Of a stretch of DNA of 64,000 nucleotides, positions 44,262-53,137 are shown in pieces. Both the position numbers and the translations under genes were made by a program. The notes beneath the pieces were generated by a model that was given only the letters and a program-made list of their open reading frames with translations, made no database searches and was not told the DNA's origin. Each line of letters opens with the position of its first letter. Within the stretch, counting starts at the first letter, position 1. Source of the stretch: Devosia riboflavina (GTDB taxonomy: Bacteria > Pseudomonadota > Alphaproteobacteria > Rhizobiales > Devosiaceae); assembly GCF_000743575.1 (NCBI RefSeq), contig NZ_JQGC01000028.1, forward strand, positions 1-64,000, read 5' to 3'.

Positions 44262-44447
44262 TGTTGGCGAAATGGGCGACACCTTGCGCGCACGGCGGAT
44301 GAGGCCTTCCCGAAGGCCCACCGAAACCTGCCGGAAACCGGCACAATTTGGCCCCCTTATTGTGTGAGGCACGGCACTTTCCGGGCCCGCCGCCCCGTTT
44401 GATCATGCCCGGCCCTCCCGGACCGGCCAAGGAGATCCAGGACGTTC

Positions 44448-45383
44448 ATGATGAAGCTTTCCTCGCGCCTGTTGCGCACCATCTGTCTCGCTGCGCTTTT
44501 GGGTGCTGCGCCTGCCATCGGCAGCTTCGCTCAGGAGGCTCCGGCCCCGGAAGCTGCAGCACCGGCTGCCGTCGCGCCTGAAACCGTCGTCGCGACCGTT
44601 GGCGGCGAAGAGATCACCGAAGCTGATCTCAGCTTTGCCGCCGAGGACCTCGCCCAGGATCTCGCCCAGATGCCGGCCCAGGAACGCCGCGCCTTCCTGC
44701 TGCGCGTCCTCATCGACATGAAGGTCATGGCTGGTGCCGCCGAAGCGGCCGGCATGGACCAGACCGAGCTCTTCGCCCAGCGCCTCAACTATCTCAAGGA
44801 ACGCGCCCTGCGCCGCGCCTATTTTGCCGATGCCATTGCCGGCCAGGTGACCGAGGAAGCCATCCGCGCCGACTACGACAAGTTCGTGGCCGAGTTCCAG
44901 CCGCAGGAAGAAGTTCACGCCCGCCACATCCTGGTCGAAACCCAGGAAGAGGCTGACGCCATCAAGGCCGAGCTCGATGCCGGCGGCGATTTCGCCGCTA
45001 TCGCCCAGGAAAAGTCGATCGATCCGGGTTCAGGCGCCAATGGCGGCGACCTCGGTTTCTTCGCCAAGGGCATGATGGTCCCAGAATTCGAAACCGCCGC
45101 CTTTGCCCTCGCCAATCCGGGCGACGTTTCGGCGCCGGTCCAGTCCCAGTTCGGCTGGCACATCATCAAGCTCGAAGAAAAGCGCGAGTCGTCCCCGCCT
45201 GCCTTCGAGCAGGTTGCCCCGCAGATTCAGCAGCAGGTGCTGATGCGCGTCTTCAACGAAAAGGTCGAGGAACTGATGGCCGGCGTGACCATCGACGTCA
45301 CCGACCCCGAACTCAAGGCCACCATGGACGCCCAGGACGCTGCCCAGGCAGCCCCCGCCGAAGGCGAAGCGGCCCAGCAGTAA
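44448..45383 (+). CDS. Periplasmic parvulin-type peptidyl-prolyl isomerase
   Basis: 311 residues (second ATG one codon on also possible). A signal peptide ends near residue 28 (GAAPAIGSFA), followed by an Ala/Pro/Glu linker and a SurA-like N-terminal helical domain. The PpiC rotamase domain covers about 150-245: EEVHARHILVETQEEADAI, then GANGGDLGFFAKGMMVPEFE, and GWHIIKLEEKR. It folds outer-membrane proteins in the periplasm. The C-terminal 30 residues are Ala-rich. A strong terminator follows, and it is convergent with the TetR gene. Confidence 0.92.
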   Translation: MMKLSSRLLRTICLAALLGAAPAIGSFAQEAPAPEAAAPAAVAPETVVATVGGEEITEADLSFAAEDLAQDLAQMPAQERRAFLLRVLIDMKVMAGAAEAAGMDQTELFAQRLNYLKERALRRAYFADAIAGQVTEEAIRADYDKFVAEFQPQEEVHARHILVETQEEADAIKAELDAGGDFAAIAQEKSIDPGSGANGGDLGFFAKGMMVPEFETAAFALANPGDVSAPVQSQFGWHIIKLEEKRESSPPAFEQVAPQIQQQVLMRVFNEKVEELMAGVTIDVTDPELKATMDAQDAAQAAPAEGEAAQQ

Positions 45384-45409
45384 GCTTTTTGGGCTTTTTG
45401 GATTTTTGA

Positions 45410-45445
45410 GCCACCCGGTTTCGATCGGGTGGCCTTTTTGTTTTG
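45410..45445 (+). terminator. Rho-independent terminator of the parvulin gene
   Basis: GCCACCCG (45410-45417) pairs with CGGGTGGC (45426-45433) across GTTTCGAT, followed by CTTTTTGTTTT. It starts 27 bases past the stop codon. Confidence 0.9.
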
Positions 45446-45459
45446 GCCCGCCACGGAAC

Positions 45460-45543
45460 GTCATCCTCGGGCTTGACCCGAGGACACTTCACTTGGAAAT
45501 GGCACGGTAAGTTCAGGGCCCTCGGGTCAAGCCCGAGGGTGAC
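45460..45543. repeat. Intergenic palindrome, family R3 (copy 2)
   Basis: GTCATCCTCGGGCTTGACCC on the left and CTCGGGTCAAGCCCGAGGGT on the right are complementary, with ACACTTCACTTGG between. It is the reverse-oriented sibling of the element at 15373-15457 and lies between the convergent parvulin and TetR genes. Confidence 0.88.
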
Positions 45544-46168
45544 GGACTGGGGTTGCCTTATACCCCGCACACCCCATCAACACCCCATCGACCACGCCAT
45601 CGATAACCTTCATCGCCTCATCGACCCGCCCAATCAGAAGCTGGTGCCAGGCGAAGGACACGATCATGTCGACGATCAAATCTCCATCGACTTCCTCAGC
45701 CACCTCGCCGCGCGCCTTGGCGCGGTCCACGATCACCGCCGTCGCCTGCTTGCGCTCGGCCTGATAGGCGAACAGTACCGCAGCCGCGTCCGGATCGCTC
45801 TGCGCCTCGGCGATGATCGCCCGATAGACCACGCCGCAAAGGCTATCCTTCCAGAAACCCAGCAGGTGGTTTTCGAGTAGCGAAACCAGATCGCCGCGCA
45901 AGCTGCCCGTATCGGGAAAACCGCGCGCATTCTTGAAGCGCTTATAGACATCGAGCATCAGCGCGGTGCGATTGGGCCACCAACGATAGATGGTCGGCTT
46001 CCCCGCCCGCGCGCGCCGCGCCACCGCCTCGATCGAAAAGCCGCCAATGCCGCTTTCGCGCAACACGTCCTCGGCCGCATCGAGAATGGCTTCCTGGCTC
46101 GCCGGATTGCGCCGCGCGCCGATAGAGCGCCGGGCGCCGTTGTCTGTGTCTTCAGTGCTCGTTTCCAT
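45527..46168 (-). CDS. TetR/AcrR-family transcription regulator
   Basis: 213 residues from ATG at 46166-46168 (METSTEDTDN); the frame continues 22 codons upstream into the operator region. The helix-turn-helix spans about residues 20-65 (ILDAAEDVLRESGIGGFSIEA, RRARAGKPTIYRWWPNRTAL). The helical ligand domain follows with a C-terminal DUF-type dimer helix. Two GAAACG-N3-CGTTTC palindromes upstream are its probable binding sites; they also lie before the divergent DUF2798 gene. Its 3' end overlaps the R3 repeat by 17 bases. The ligand is unknown. Confidence 0.92.
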   Translation of the reverse strand: METSTEDTDNGARRSIGARRNPASQEAILDAAEDVLRESGIGGFSIEAVARRARAGKPTIYRWWPNRTALMLDVYKRFKNARGFPDTGSLRGDLVSLLENHLLGFWKDSLCGVVYRAIIAEAQSDPDAAAVLFAYQAERKQATAVIVDRAKARGEVAEEVDGDLIVDMIVSFAWHQLLIGRVDEAMKVIDGVVDGVLMGCAGYKATPVRHPRA

Positions 46169-46212
46169 GCCCACAATATGGGTCAAAAGATTCCCAAAGA
46201 AAAGACTTGAAC

Positions 46213-46252
46213 GAAACGGCTCGTTTCGATACATAACGAAACGTACCGTTTC
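46213..46252. promoter_or_regulatory. Two GAAACG-N3-CGTTTC operators between TetR and DUF2798 genes
   Basis: Sites are 46213-46227 (GAAACG-GCT-CGTTTC) and 46238-46252 (GAAACG-TAC-CGTTTC), centres 25 bases apart, about two and a half helical turns. Both arms match perfectly in each site. They fill the 97-base divergent gap, so the TetR protein likely represses itself and the DUF2798 gene. Confidence 0.75.
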
Positions 46253-46265
46253 ATTAGAGGTTCAC

Positions 46266-46496
46266 ATGCCCTTCTCCGCTCGTGCCCGTATGGCCTTCCT
46301 CATGACCTTCGCGGTCTATCCCGTGGTCGTCGTCTACGCGACCATCATCGGCGCTCTCACTCCCGGTTGGGAATTCTGGCAGCGCAGCCTGATCCTCGTG
46401 CCCTTCATGGCGTCGACCATCGTCTTCTTCATCGTGCCATTCATCACCACCCGCTTCGGCGCCTTTATCGCCGGCAAGAAGAAGTCCGTCGCCTGA
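46266..46496 (+). CDS. DUF2798-type small membrane protein
   Basis: 76 residues from ATG at 46266. Two membrane helices are plain (about 9-30, FLMTFAVYPVVVVYATIIGAL, and 38-62, SLILVPFMASTIVFFIVPFI), and the end is GKKKSVA. This matches the two-helix DUF2798 family; members often stand next to a TetR regulator and are thought to be stress- or efflux-linked, but the function is unproven. It is the likely target of the divergent TetR gene. Confidence 0.8.
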   Translation: MPFSARARMAFLMTFAVYPVVVVYATIIGALTPGWEFWQRSLILVPFMASTIVFFIVPFITTRFGAFIAGKKKSVA

Positions 46497-46525
46497 TCCA
46501 CTTCTGACGGCCGGAAGAAGACCCT

Positions 46526-46553
46526 GTGATCCCCGCGCGAGCGGGGATTTCCT
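46526..46553. repeat. Half element of family R1 after the DUF2798 gene
   Basis: GTGATCCCCGCGCGAGCGGG with GATTTCCTTTT behaves like a hairpin plus T-run and resembles one end of R1. It may serve as the terminator of the DUF2798 transcript. Confidence 0.5.
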
Positions 46554-46643
46554 TTTAATCAGGAGAAAAAGCGCAACGTCTTGCGCCCGCCACACCTTTG
46601 AGGCACACCAAATTCCTCGTTTGCCCGTTCAAGGTTTTGCGCC

Positions 46644-47879
46644 ATGGCTGCCCATCCGGTTTCCCCGCTTGCCCCGAAATCCTATCCGGACCTGCCGGCT
46701 ATTGACGGCGTGCGCTATGCCACGGCCGAAGCCGGCATCAAGTACAAGAACCGCACCGACGTGCTGCTCATGGCCTTTGACGAAGGCACAACCGCTGCCG
46801 GCGTTCTGACGCGCTCGAAGTGTTCTTCGGCCGCCGTCGACTGGTGCCGAGCCAATCTCCCGGGCGGAAAGGCCCGCGGCCTCGTCGTCAATTCGGGCAA
46901 TGCCAATGCCTTTACCGGCGCCAAGGGCAAGGAAAGCGTTCAACTGACCGCCGAATACGCCGCCAAGGCCCTCGGCTGTTCCACGAGCGAAATCTTCCTC
47001 GCCTCGACCGGCGTCATCGGCGAACCGCTCCCGGCCAGCAAGTTCGCTGGCGTCCTCGACGAAGCCGCCACGCGCCTTGCCGAAACGCCGTGGATCGAGC
47101 CGGCCAAGGCCATCATGACCACGGACACCTTCCCCAAGCTTGCGGGTGCGGTGCTTGAATTCGACGATGTCGAAGTCCGCATCAATGGCATCGCCAAGGG
47201 TTCGGGCATGATCGCGCCCGACATGGCCACCATGCTCTCCTTCGTCGTCACCGACATGCCCATCGCTGCCGACGTGCTCCAGGCTCTCCTCAGCGAGCAC
47301 GTGCAGAAGAGCTTCAATTCCATCACGGTCGACAGCGACACCTCGACTTCGGACACGCTTCTCGCCTTCGCCACCGGCAAGGCCAAAGTGGAACCGATCA
47401 CCAGCCTCTCCGATCCGCGCGCAGCCTTCTTCGGCGAAGCCCTGTTCGATGTTCTCTTCGAACTCGCCATCCTGACGGTTCGCGACGGCGAAGGCGCCAC
47501 CAAGCAGGTTGCCGTCAATGTCGAAGGCGCCACTTCGGACGCCTCGGCCTTCCGCATCGCCAAGGCCATCGCCGACTCGCCGCTGGTGAAGACCGCCATT
47601 GCCGGCGAGGACGCCAATTGGGGCCGCGTCGTCATGGCCGTCGGCAAGGCCGGCGAACCCGCCGACCGCGACCGCCTCGCCATCCGCTTCGGTGACCTGC
47701 TCGTCGCCGAAAACGGCGAACGCGCCACGGTCTACGATGAAGCCGCGACTTCGGCCTATATGAAGGGCGAAGAGCTGGAAGTAACCGTCTCCCTCGGCCT
47801 CGGCGAGGGCTCGGCCACGGTCTATACCTGCGACCTCACCCACGGCTACATCACCATCAACGGCGACTATCGGAGCTAA
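46644..47879 (+). CDS. argJ: Bifunctional glutamate N-acetyltransferase / amino-acid acetyltransferase ArgJ
   Basis: 411 residues. The ArgJ self-cleavage motif is intact: [14 protein letters not shown], with cleavage before the Thr near residue 201, which becomes the N-terminal nucleophile of the beta chain. Also visible: [29 protein letters not shown], and [17 protein letters not shown] near the end. ArgJ recycles the acetyl group from N-acetylornithine to glutamate and can also start the pathway from acetyl-CoA. The argJ-GNAT-mutT order is common in the order. It ends with GDYRS; an R1 palindrome follows. Confidence 0.97.
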   Translation: MAAHPVSPLAPKSYPDLPAIDGVRYATAEAGIKYKNRTDVLLMAFDEGTTAAGVLTRSKCSSAAVDWCRANLPGGKARGLVVNSGNANAFTGAKGKESVQLTAEYAAKALGCSTSEIFLASTGVIGEPLPASKFAGVLDEAATRLAETPWIEPAKAIMTTDTFPKLAGAVLEFDDVEVRINGIAKGSGMIAPDMATMLSFVVTDMPIAADVLQALLSEHVQKSFNSITVDSDTSTSDTLLAFATGKAKVEPITSLSDPRAAFFGEALFDVLFELAILTVRDGEGATKQVAVNVEGATSDASAFRIAKAIADSPLVKTAIAGEDANWGRVVMAVGKAGEPADRDRLAIRFGDLLVAENGERATVYDEAATSAYMKGEELEVTVSLGLGEGSATVYTCDLTHGYITINGDYRS

Positions 47880-47918
47880 AGCTCCGATAGTCCTGCCGGA
47901 AAACTCGTTCCGACCACA

Positions 47919-47988
47919 GTGTCATTCCCGCGAAAGCGGGAACCTCTGTTGGATGGAAACGGAGGTCCCCGCTTTAGCAGGGATGACA
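47919..47988. repeat. Intergenic palindrome, family R1 (copy 3)
   Basis: GTGTCATTCCCGCGAAAGCG on the left pairs with CCCGCTTTAGCAGGGATGAC on the right with two changes; the middle CCTCTGTTGGATGGAAACGG is close to copy 2. It lies between argJ and the GNAT gene. Confidence 0.85.
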
Positions 47989-48008
47989 CCGGGTAAAGCG
48001 ACAGCACC

Positions 48009-48773
48009 ATGCCAGAACAAGCCATCTCCCTCCCAGACGTCGAAACCTTTGAGCGCGCCGGCCTCGAGGCCTGGCCCGGCATCGAAGTGAAGTGGGATGG
48101 CAACTGGGTCCGACGGGCTGCGGGCGGCTATACCAAGCGCGCCAATTCGGCCCAGTGCTTTGACCCCAATGACGATGAGGATGTGGAAGACCGCATCATC
48201 GGCGCCAGCTCCTGGCTCGTCGTACGCGGCGTAAAGCCCGTCTTCCGCATCACGCCCCTTTCCGCCCCGGCGCTCAACGAAGCGCTGGATGACGCCGGCT
48301 GGGACGAGATCGACCAGTCCCATCTCTACGCCATGAAGCTCGAAGCGCAGGAACCCGATGCGCAGGGAAAACTCCTGCCACTCCTCGATCCCGCCTTCCT
48401 CGCTGCCCAGCAGAAGCTGCAGGGCCATGACGACGCCATGATGGTCCGCATGAAGGCCTTGCTCGCCGTCATGTCCGTACCGGCCACCGGCATCGTCATC
48501 GAGCGCGATGGCGAACCCGTCGCCTCGGGCCTGATGGCCATTTCCAATGGCATCGTCATCACCGGCAATGTCATCACCGACCCCAGCCGCCGCCGCCAGG
48601 GCCTTGCCGCCGCCATGATGCGCACCGGCCTCAACTGGGCCCACGAAAAAGGCGCAACAATAGCCGCCCTCAACGTCCAGGCGGATAACCCCGCCGCCAA
48701 GGCCCTCTATTCCGGCCTCGGCTACCAGCACCAATACGACTATTCCTACCGCATTCCCGGGGCGCCCAAATGA
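48009..48773 (+). CDS. GNAT-family N-acetyltransferase
   Basis: 254 residues. The N-terminal half (1-130) is a variable domain; the GNAT acetyl-CoA loop is at about 195-210, VITDPSRRRQGLAAAMMRTG, followed by LNVQADNPAAKALYSGLGYQ. The substrate is unknown. The stop overlaps mutT by four bases (48770-48773), so they are cotranslated. The same gene lies between argJ and mutT in many relatives, which supports a shared operon but not a shared task. Confidence 0.9.
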   Translation: MPEQAISLPDVETFERAGLEAWPGIEVKWDGNWVRRAAGGYTKRANSAQCFDPNDDEDVEDRIIGASSWLVVRGVKPVFRITPLSAPALNEALDDAGWDEIDQSHLYAMKLEAQEPDAQGKLLPLLDPAFLAAQQKLQGHDDAMMVRMKALLAVMSVPATGIVIERDGEPVASGLMAISNGIVITGNVITDPSRRRQGLAAAMMRTGLNWAHEKGATIAALNVQADNPAAKALYSGLGYQHQYDYSYRIPGAPK

Positions 48774-49177
48774 GCGACAAACCAATCCTGCTCGTCGTCG
48801 CCTGTGCCCTCGTCGATACCGACCGCCGGGTGCTGATCGCCCAGCGCCCCGAGGGCAAGCACATGGCCAATATGTGGGAATTTCCCGGCGGCAAGATCGA
48901 TCCCGGCGAAACCCCGGAAGCAGCCCTCATCCGCGAACTGCGCGAAGAGCTCGATGTCGAGACCAAGGAAGCCTGCCTTGCCCCGCTTTCTTTCGCCAGC
49001 CACACCTATGAGCACATGCATCTCTTGATGCCGCTCTATGTCTGCCGCCGCTGGCAGGGCACGCCCGTCGCCAAGGAACATCAGGCATTGAAGTGGGTCC
49101 GCCCGCAAAACCTGCGCGACTACGCCATGCCACCGGCCGACGAACCGCTGATCGCGGCGCTGTGTGATCTTCTATAG
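48770..49177 (+). CDS. mutT: 8-oxo-dGTP diphosphatase (MutT-type NUDIX)
   Basis: 135 residues. The Nudix box is perfect: G41-x5-E47-x7-R55-E56-L-R-E59-E60-L-D-V. It has MutT-like surroundings, RVLIAQRPEGKHMANMWEFPGG before and EHQALKWVRPQNLRDYAMPPAD after. The enzyme cleanses the nucleotide pool of oxidised guanine. It is the last gene of argJ-GNAT-mutT. Compared with the NUDIX protein at 2366, this is the better MutT match. Confidence 0.93.
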   Translation: MSDKPILLVVACALVDTDRRVLIAQRPEGKHMANMWEFPGGKIDPGETPEAALIRELREELDVETKEACLAPLSFASHTYEHMHLLMPLYVCRRWQGTPVAKEHQALKWVRPQNLRDYAMPPADEPLIAALCDLL

Positions 49178-49205
49178 GCGGTCTAGCGCTGTAACCGCAG
49201 TCACC

Positions 49206-49277
49206 GTCATTGCCGGGCTCGTCCCGGCAATCCATCTCGCCTCCGCATGGACTACCGGGACAAGCCCGGTAGTGACG
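49206..49277. repeat. Intergenic palindrome, family R4 (copy 1)
   Basis: GTCATTGCCGGGCTCGTCCC on the left and CCGGGACAAGCCCGGTAGTG on the right pair, with CATCTCGCCTCCGCATGGAC between. A reverse-oriented sibling is at 58971-59044. It lies between the convergent mutT and M48 protease genes. Confidence 0.86.
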
Positions 49278-49300
49278 ATGGAGTGGAAGGCGTGGTTGGC

Positions 49301-50782
49301 CTAATTCAGCCCGACAATCTTGTACTTCGCCCCAACTCTCACCGCATCGCCCGGATAGAGATTGTTGAGGATGAAGAACAGATCGCGACCGCCAGGAATA
49401 TTGGCCATCTGCGCAGCGAGCTTGTCCGCCGTATCCCCCGCCTTGGCGGTGACGACACGCATGGAGAGTTTTCGGATCTGGTTGAGATCGGCCGCTTCGG
49501 CGCGCTTAAAACTCTTGATCGTTGCATCGGCGCCAGCCGCAAAGCGCGGGCTATCCGCCTTGGCCGCGAAGATGAAGCGATAGACCGAGCCATCGAGCCG
49601 CATGACGGCAACGCGGAAGAACCACTGGTCCGTCTGCGCCAGGCCCGAGGCCATTTCGATGCCGTTGAAATTGTGCGAGGTGACCGTGTCGGCCTTGAGC
49701 CCGGCGATCCAGCCCGATTTGAGGTAATCGGTCAGCGCCATATTGGCCTGCACATCGGCGCTGTCGAAGCGCACGGCCTCGCCATCACCCGCCACGCCGA
49801 CAACGGCGCTCTGCGCCGTCTGCAGCGCATAGCCTTGCGGCACGGTGAAGGTGAATTTCGAGCCCGAATGGATGAAGCGATTGCCGACGATGGAACCCTG
49901 CGCCGGGCTGTCGCCAAAGGCCATGCCCGAGATCGCCGCCATATAGCCGTCGCGATCGGTCTCGCCGACGCTGGAACTGCCGAACATCTGCCGGGCCGTG
50001 TCCATGGCTTTCTGGATGCGGGCCGGCGTCGACGGATGCGAGGACAGGAACCCGTCATCGCCCGCCTGGTCGCCCGCTGAGAATGCCGCAAAGCGGCTCA
50101 TCACGCCAAGGAAGCGCGCCGCAGCTTGCGGATCAAAGCCCGCCTTGCCGGCAAACTTGATGCCTTCGCGGTCCGCTTCCAGCTCCTGGCTCTGCCCAAA
50201 AGCCGCCAGCGATTCGCGGGTGCGGTTGGCCGTCGCGTCGGTGGACGTGTCGCCACCAAAGATGCCGGTGATGACGCGATCGACGATCTGCGTCGTCCGC
50301 GTCTTGTCGGTGCGCGCACGCGCATGGCGCAGCGTCACGTGAGCAATTTCGTGCGCCAGCACCGCTGCCAGCTCGCTCGTATCCGAAGCCAGCGCCAGAA
50401 TACCGCGCGTCACATAGATATAGCCGCCCGGCAGCGCGAAGGCATTGACCTCGGACGTATCAAGGATCGTCACCTGGAACTGCGCGTTAGGCTGGTCGGC
50501 TGCGGCCAAGAGGCGCCCGACGATGCGCGCCACCATGATTTCGGCTTCGCGGTCGGAATAGACCCCGCCATAGGCGGCGATGATGCGCGGATGCTCGCGA
50601 CGGCCGATGACCACGTCATCGGGCTCGGTGCCTTCCGGCACGACCATGGGTGCGGGCGTATCGCCAGTGCGGCTCACCGCCACCGACGACCCGGTCAGCG
50701 ACGAGCAAGCCCCCAGAGCCAGGAGCGAAACGGCCAGAGCGCCGAGGCGCATTGTTTTTTTGGACAGAGAAAGCGCCGTCAT
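49301..50782 (-). CDS. M48-family metalloprotease lipoprotein with LysM-like end
   Basis: 493 residues. A signal peptide ends in a lipobox, LLALGACSS, so Cys near residue 26 would be lipidated. The zinc site HEIAH is at about 143-147 (LAHEIAHVTLRHA), with the third ligand in SQELEADREGIKFAG. The middle holds an adhesion-like beta region, and the end (about 445-493) is LysM-like: RVVTAKAGDTADKLAAQMAN, VRVGAKYKIVGL. It resembles BepA/LoiP-type outer membrane quality-control proteases. It overlaps the SNase-like gene upstream by four bases (50779-50782). Confidence 0.92.
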   Translation of the reverse strand: MTALSLSKKTMRLGALAVSLLALGACSSLTGSSVAVSRTGDTPAPMVVPEGTEPDDVVIGRREHPRIIAAYGGVYSDREAEIMVARIVGRLLAAADQPNAQFQVTILDTSEVNAFALPGGYIYVTRGILALASDTSELAAVLAHEIAHVTLRHARARTDKTRTTQIVDRVITGIFGGDTSTDATANRTRESLAAFGQSQELEADREGIKFAGKAGFDPQAAARFLGVMSRFAAFSAGDQAGDDGFLSSHPSTPARIQKAMDTARQMFGSSSVGETDRDGYMAAISGMAFGDSPAQGSIVGNRFIHSGSKFTFTVPQGYALQTAQSAVVGVAGDGEAVRFDSADVQANMALTDYLKSGWIAGLKADTVTSHNFNGIEMASGLAQTDQWFFRVAVMRLDGSVYRFIFAAKADSPRFAAGADATIKSFKRAEAADLNQIRKLSMRVVTAKAGDTADKLAAQMANIPGGRDLFFILNNLYPGDAVRVGAKYKIVGLN

Positions 50783-51579
50783 CGCGTCGCCAAAACCTCA
50801 ATCTGTTCGGGATGGGTAATTTCGATGCGCGGACCATCCCGGTCGTCCACCCATCCACGAATGCGCACCAGTGCCCCCTCAAGCACCAGCGGGTCTAGTC
50901 CAGCAGTCTCGAAGAGCCGCAAGGCCGGCGCTTCGATCACGGCGGTGAAGTCTTCTTTCCAGAACCGGCCAAAATTGAGGAAAATGCGGGAGCCACTGCG
51001 GTCGGCGAGGAGCACCCTGCCTTCCACCAGTTCATAATGTCCCACACGATCCAGCAATTCGCCCGGTCGGTCCGCCGCACGCACGCTGTAATAGGGATTG
51101 GCCCAAATGCCAAGCCGATCCGCACGTGCGCGCGCTTCCGCCGCAAAAAGTGGCTCAAGGCATTGCCGGTTATCCGGGAAGGAATAGACCCGCGCCAAGC
51201 CCGCGCTCACCATGAAAAGCTGCGTCCAGACTTCGCCTTCGTCGGTTTCGACGAAGACATGCGCCAGAACCCGCTCGTGCCGGTCGATCTCTTCGCCGCC
51301 GAATCCCAGGCGAACGTGTCTATTCAGCACCAGGTCGGAAAGCACCTTCTGCGCCTCGGGCGCCAGCGGCCAGGTCTCGAAATCGTCCCGCCCGAGCGGC
51401 AGTTTCGGGGCCTGCGTGCCAATCATCCGGATCTTGCGCCCGTCATTGAGAACGACCGTATCGCCATCGGTCACTTCGACCACCATACCGCCCGGCGCCA
51501 TGCGCAAATCCTCGCAGGCCAGCGTGGCGCTGGCGAGCAAGGCAAAGGCGGCCGTCGATATCAGCGTGGTCCCGCGCAA
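50779..51579 (-). CDS. Secreted thermonuclease-like (SNase) domain protein
   Basis: 266 residues. A signal peptide (MRGTTLISTAAFALLASATLA) leads to an SNase OB-fold: VVEVTDGDTVVLNDGRKIRMIG with the metal-binding Asp residues near 35-45, and GGEEIDRHERVLAHVF in the middle. The C-terminal half, from about residue 170, is a second OB-like part (LFETAGLDPLVLEGALVRIR). Several Rhizobiales homologues lack nuclease activity, so function is open. It is cotranslated with the M48 gene. Confidence 0.85.
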   Translation of the reverse strand: MRGTTLISTAAFALLASATLACEDLRMAPGGMVVEVTDGDTVVLNDGRKIRMIGTQAPKLPLGRDDFETWPLAPEAQKVLSDLVLNRHVRLGFGGEEIDRHERVLAHVFVETDEGEVWTQLFMVSAGLARVYSFPDNRQCLEPLFAAEARARADRLGIWANPYYSVRAADRPGELLDRVGHYELVEGRVLLADRSGSRIFLNFGRFWKEDFTAVIEAPALRLFETAGLDPLVLEGALVRIRGWVDDRDGPRIEITHPEQIEVLATR

Positions 51580-51725
51580 GAATCTGCCCCCGCAACACTT
51601 CGTTCACCATAGGGACGATTAAGGCAAAAAAGCATTACCAGAAGCTGACCTAAGCCGATCACAGGCAAGAGAGATTGCCAATTTGATCGGGGAGAGCCAA
51701 GTTGAGCGCCTGAGGGAGAGCGGCA

Positions 51726-52553
51726 ATGAGCAAGACTGGAACAATCCGCACAGGCACGGCCGGCTGGGTTTTTGAACCCTGGCGCGGCACCTTCTTTCCG
51801 ACAGACCTCGTCCAGAAGAAAGAGCTCAACTATGCCAGCCGCCAACTGACCAGCATCGAGATCAATGCCACCTTTCGCGGCAATCAGAAGCCGGAAAGCT
51901 TTGCCAAATGGGCCGGCGAAACGCCCGAAGGCTTTCAGTTCTCGATCAAGGGCCCGCAACTCGTCACCCATATCAAGCGGCTCAAAAACTGCGAGGACGC
52001 ACTAGCCGGCTTTTTCGCCTCGGGCCCCCTCGCCCTCGGAGATCGCCTCGGCCCCTTCATTTGGCAATTGCCGCCAAACCTGGCTTTTGACGCAACGAGC
52101 TTTTCCGCTTTCCTCGCCCAACTCCCCCACGACATCGACACCTACCTCACGCTCGCGAGCAAAGCCGACGGCGCCAAGGCCCCGCCCTATCTCGAAGCCA
52201 ATGGCAACAAGACCTTCCGCCACGCCGTGGAAATGCGCCACGAGAGCTTCAACAAGCCCGAAGTCGACGTCCTGCTCCGCGAGCACAACGTCGCCCGCGT
52301 GATCGCCGACACCGCGGAAAACCCGCGCTTCGACCTCACCGCCGATTTCGCCTATTGCCGCCTGCAGGGCCCCGCCCGCCCGGGCGCCACGGGCTATGAA
52401 GATGCTGATATGACCGGTCTCGCCAAAACCCTCTCCGGTTGGCGCGATGCGGGCGTCGACACCTATGCCTATTTCGTCCACGAGGACAAACTGCACGCCC
52501 CCGCCCATGCCATGGCCCTGGCGGAAAAACTCGGCGTCAAACCTTCTGCCTGA
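51726..52553 (+). CDS. DUF72 family protein
   Basis: 275 residues with the DUF72 TIM-barrel pattern: IRTGTAGWVFEPWRGTFFP at the start, LNYASRQLTSIEINATFRG, WAGETPEGFQFSIKGPQLVTH, FIWQLPPNL, VEMRHESFNKPEV and TYAYFVHEDKLHAPAHAMAL near the end. DUF72 proteins contact DNA repair or metal centres in some species, but the reaction is not known. It is divergent from the SNase-like gene with a 146-base gap in which I see no clear promoter. Confidence 0.9.
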   Translation: MSKTGTIRTGTAGWVFEPWRGTFFPTDLVQKKELNYASRQLTSIEINATFRGNQKPESFAKWAGETPEGFQFSIKGPQLVTHIKRLKNCEDALAGFFASGPLALGDRLGPFIWQLPPNLAFDATSFSAFLAQLPHDIDTYLTLASKADGAKAPPYLEANGNKTFRHAVEMRHESFNKPEVDVLLREHNVARVIADTAENPRFDLTADFAYCRLQGPARPGATGYEDADMTGLAKTLSGWRDAGVDTYAYFVHEDKLHAPAHAMALAEKLGVKPSA

Positions 52554-52633
52554 TCACGACACCGTGCCCTGCTGGCTTTTGCCATAAAGCGGCGCTAAGC
52601 CCCTGCCCCATCAAGCGTCACTCGAGAATTTCC

Positions 52634-53137
52634 ATGGCCATTGCGTCCCGCGCCCCCCTCGACAAGCTCGCCGCCGGCGCAGCCTTCCTCCTCGGCTTTG
52701 CCACCATCGCCGCGGCGCTCGGCAGCCAATATATCGGCGGGCTCTACCCCTGCGAACTCTGCCTCGAACAGCGCATGGCCTATTATTGGGGCCTGCCGCT
52801 TCTGGCGCTGATCCTGGTGCTCTGGAACCGTCTGCCGCTGCCAGTCTGGTATCTGGGCATGGTCATCGTCACGGGCATTTTCGCCTGGGGCACCTATATG
52901 GGCTCCTACCATGCCGGCGTCGAATGGGGCTTCTGGCCCGGCCCCACCGCCTGCACCGGCGTTGGCGACAGTTTCAGCTTCGACCAGCTCAACAGCATGA
53001 CCCCGGTCATCGGCTGCGACGTCGTCCAGTTCCGCTTCCTCGGTATTTCGCTCGCCGGCTATAACGCACTGATTTCGCTGGCGATTGTTGTGCTGCTGAT
53101 TGGCGCGATCGTGTTTCAGGCAAAGCGGAAGCGCTAG
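52634..53137 (+). CDS. dsbB: Disulfide bond formation protein B
   Basis: 167 residues from ATG at 52634. Four membrane helices are visible. The first active pair is CELC near residue 40 in LYPCELCLEQRMAYYW; the second pair is Cys in PTACTG near 107 and Cys in VIGCDVV near 126. DsbB reoxidises DsbA and passes electrons to quinone. dsbA is not in this window. The last four bases overlap the end of the convergent parE gene (53134-53137). Confidence 0.94.
   Translation: MAIASRAPLDKLAAGAAFLLGFATIAAALGSQYIGGLYPCELCLEQRMAYYWGLPLLALILVLWNRLPLPVWYLGMVIVTGIFAWGTYMGSYHAGVEWGFWPGPTACTGVGDSFSFDQLNSMTPVIGCDVVQFRFLGISLAGYNALISLAIVVLLIGAIVFQAKRKR

Larger units (their letters stand above)
44004..44447. other. 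444-base divergent gap between secA and the parvulin gene
   Basis: Contents seen: an imperfect 37-base palindrome at about 44058-44094 (CGTTTTCAAGAAG... against CCACTTTTCGAAAACG), the secA promoter (44233-44261), and a G/C-rich end before the parvulin start. No convincing ORF or known RNA family is seen. The long secA leader could contain regulatory structure. Confidence 0.55.

Noticed and set aside
44140..44430. Proline/glycine-rich minus-strand ORF in the secA/parvulin gap
   Set aside because: Its composition follows the local G/C content, has no start signal and covers the secA promoter.
48770..49177. A second gene of the same function as the NUDIX protein at 2366
   Set aside because: The two have different lengths and surroundings; only this one shows a MutT-like pattern.
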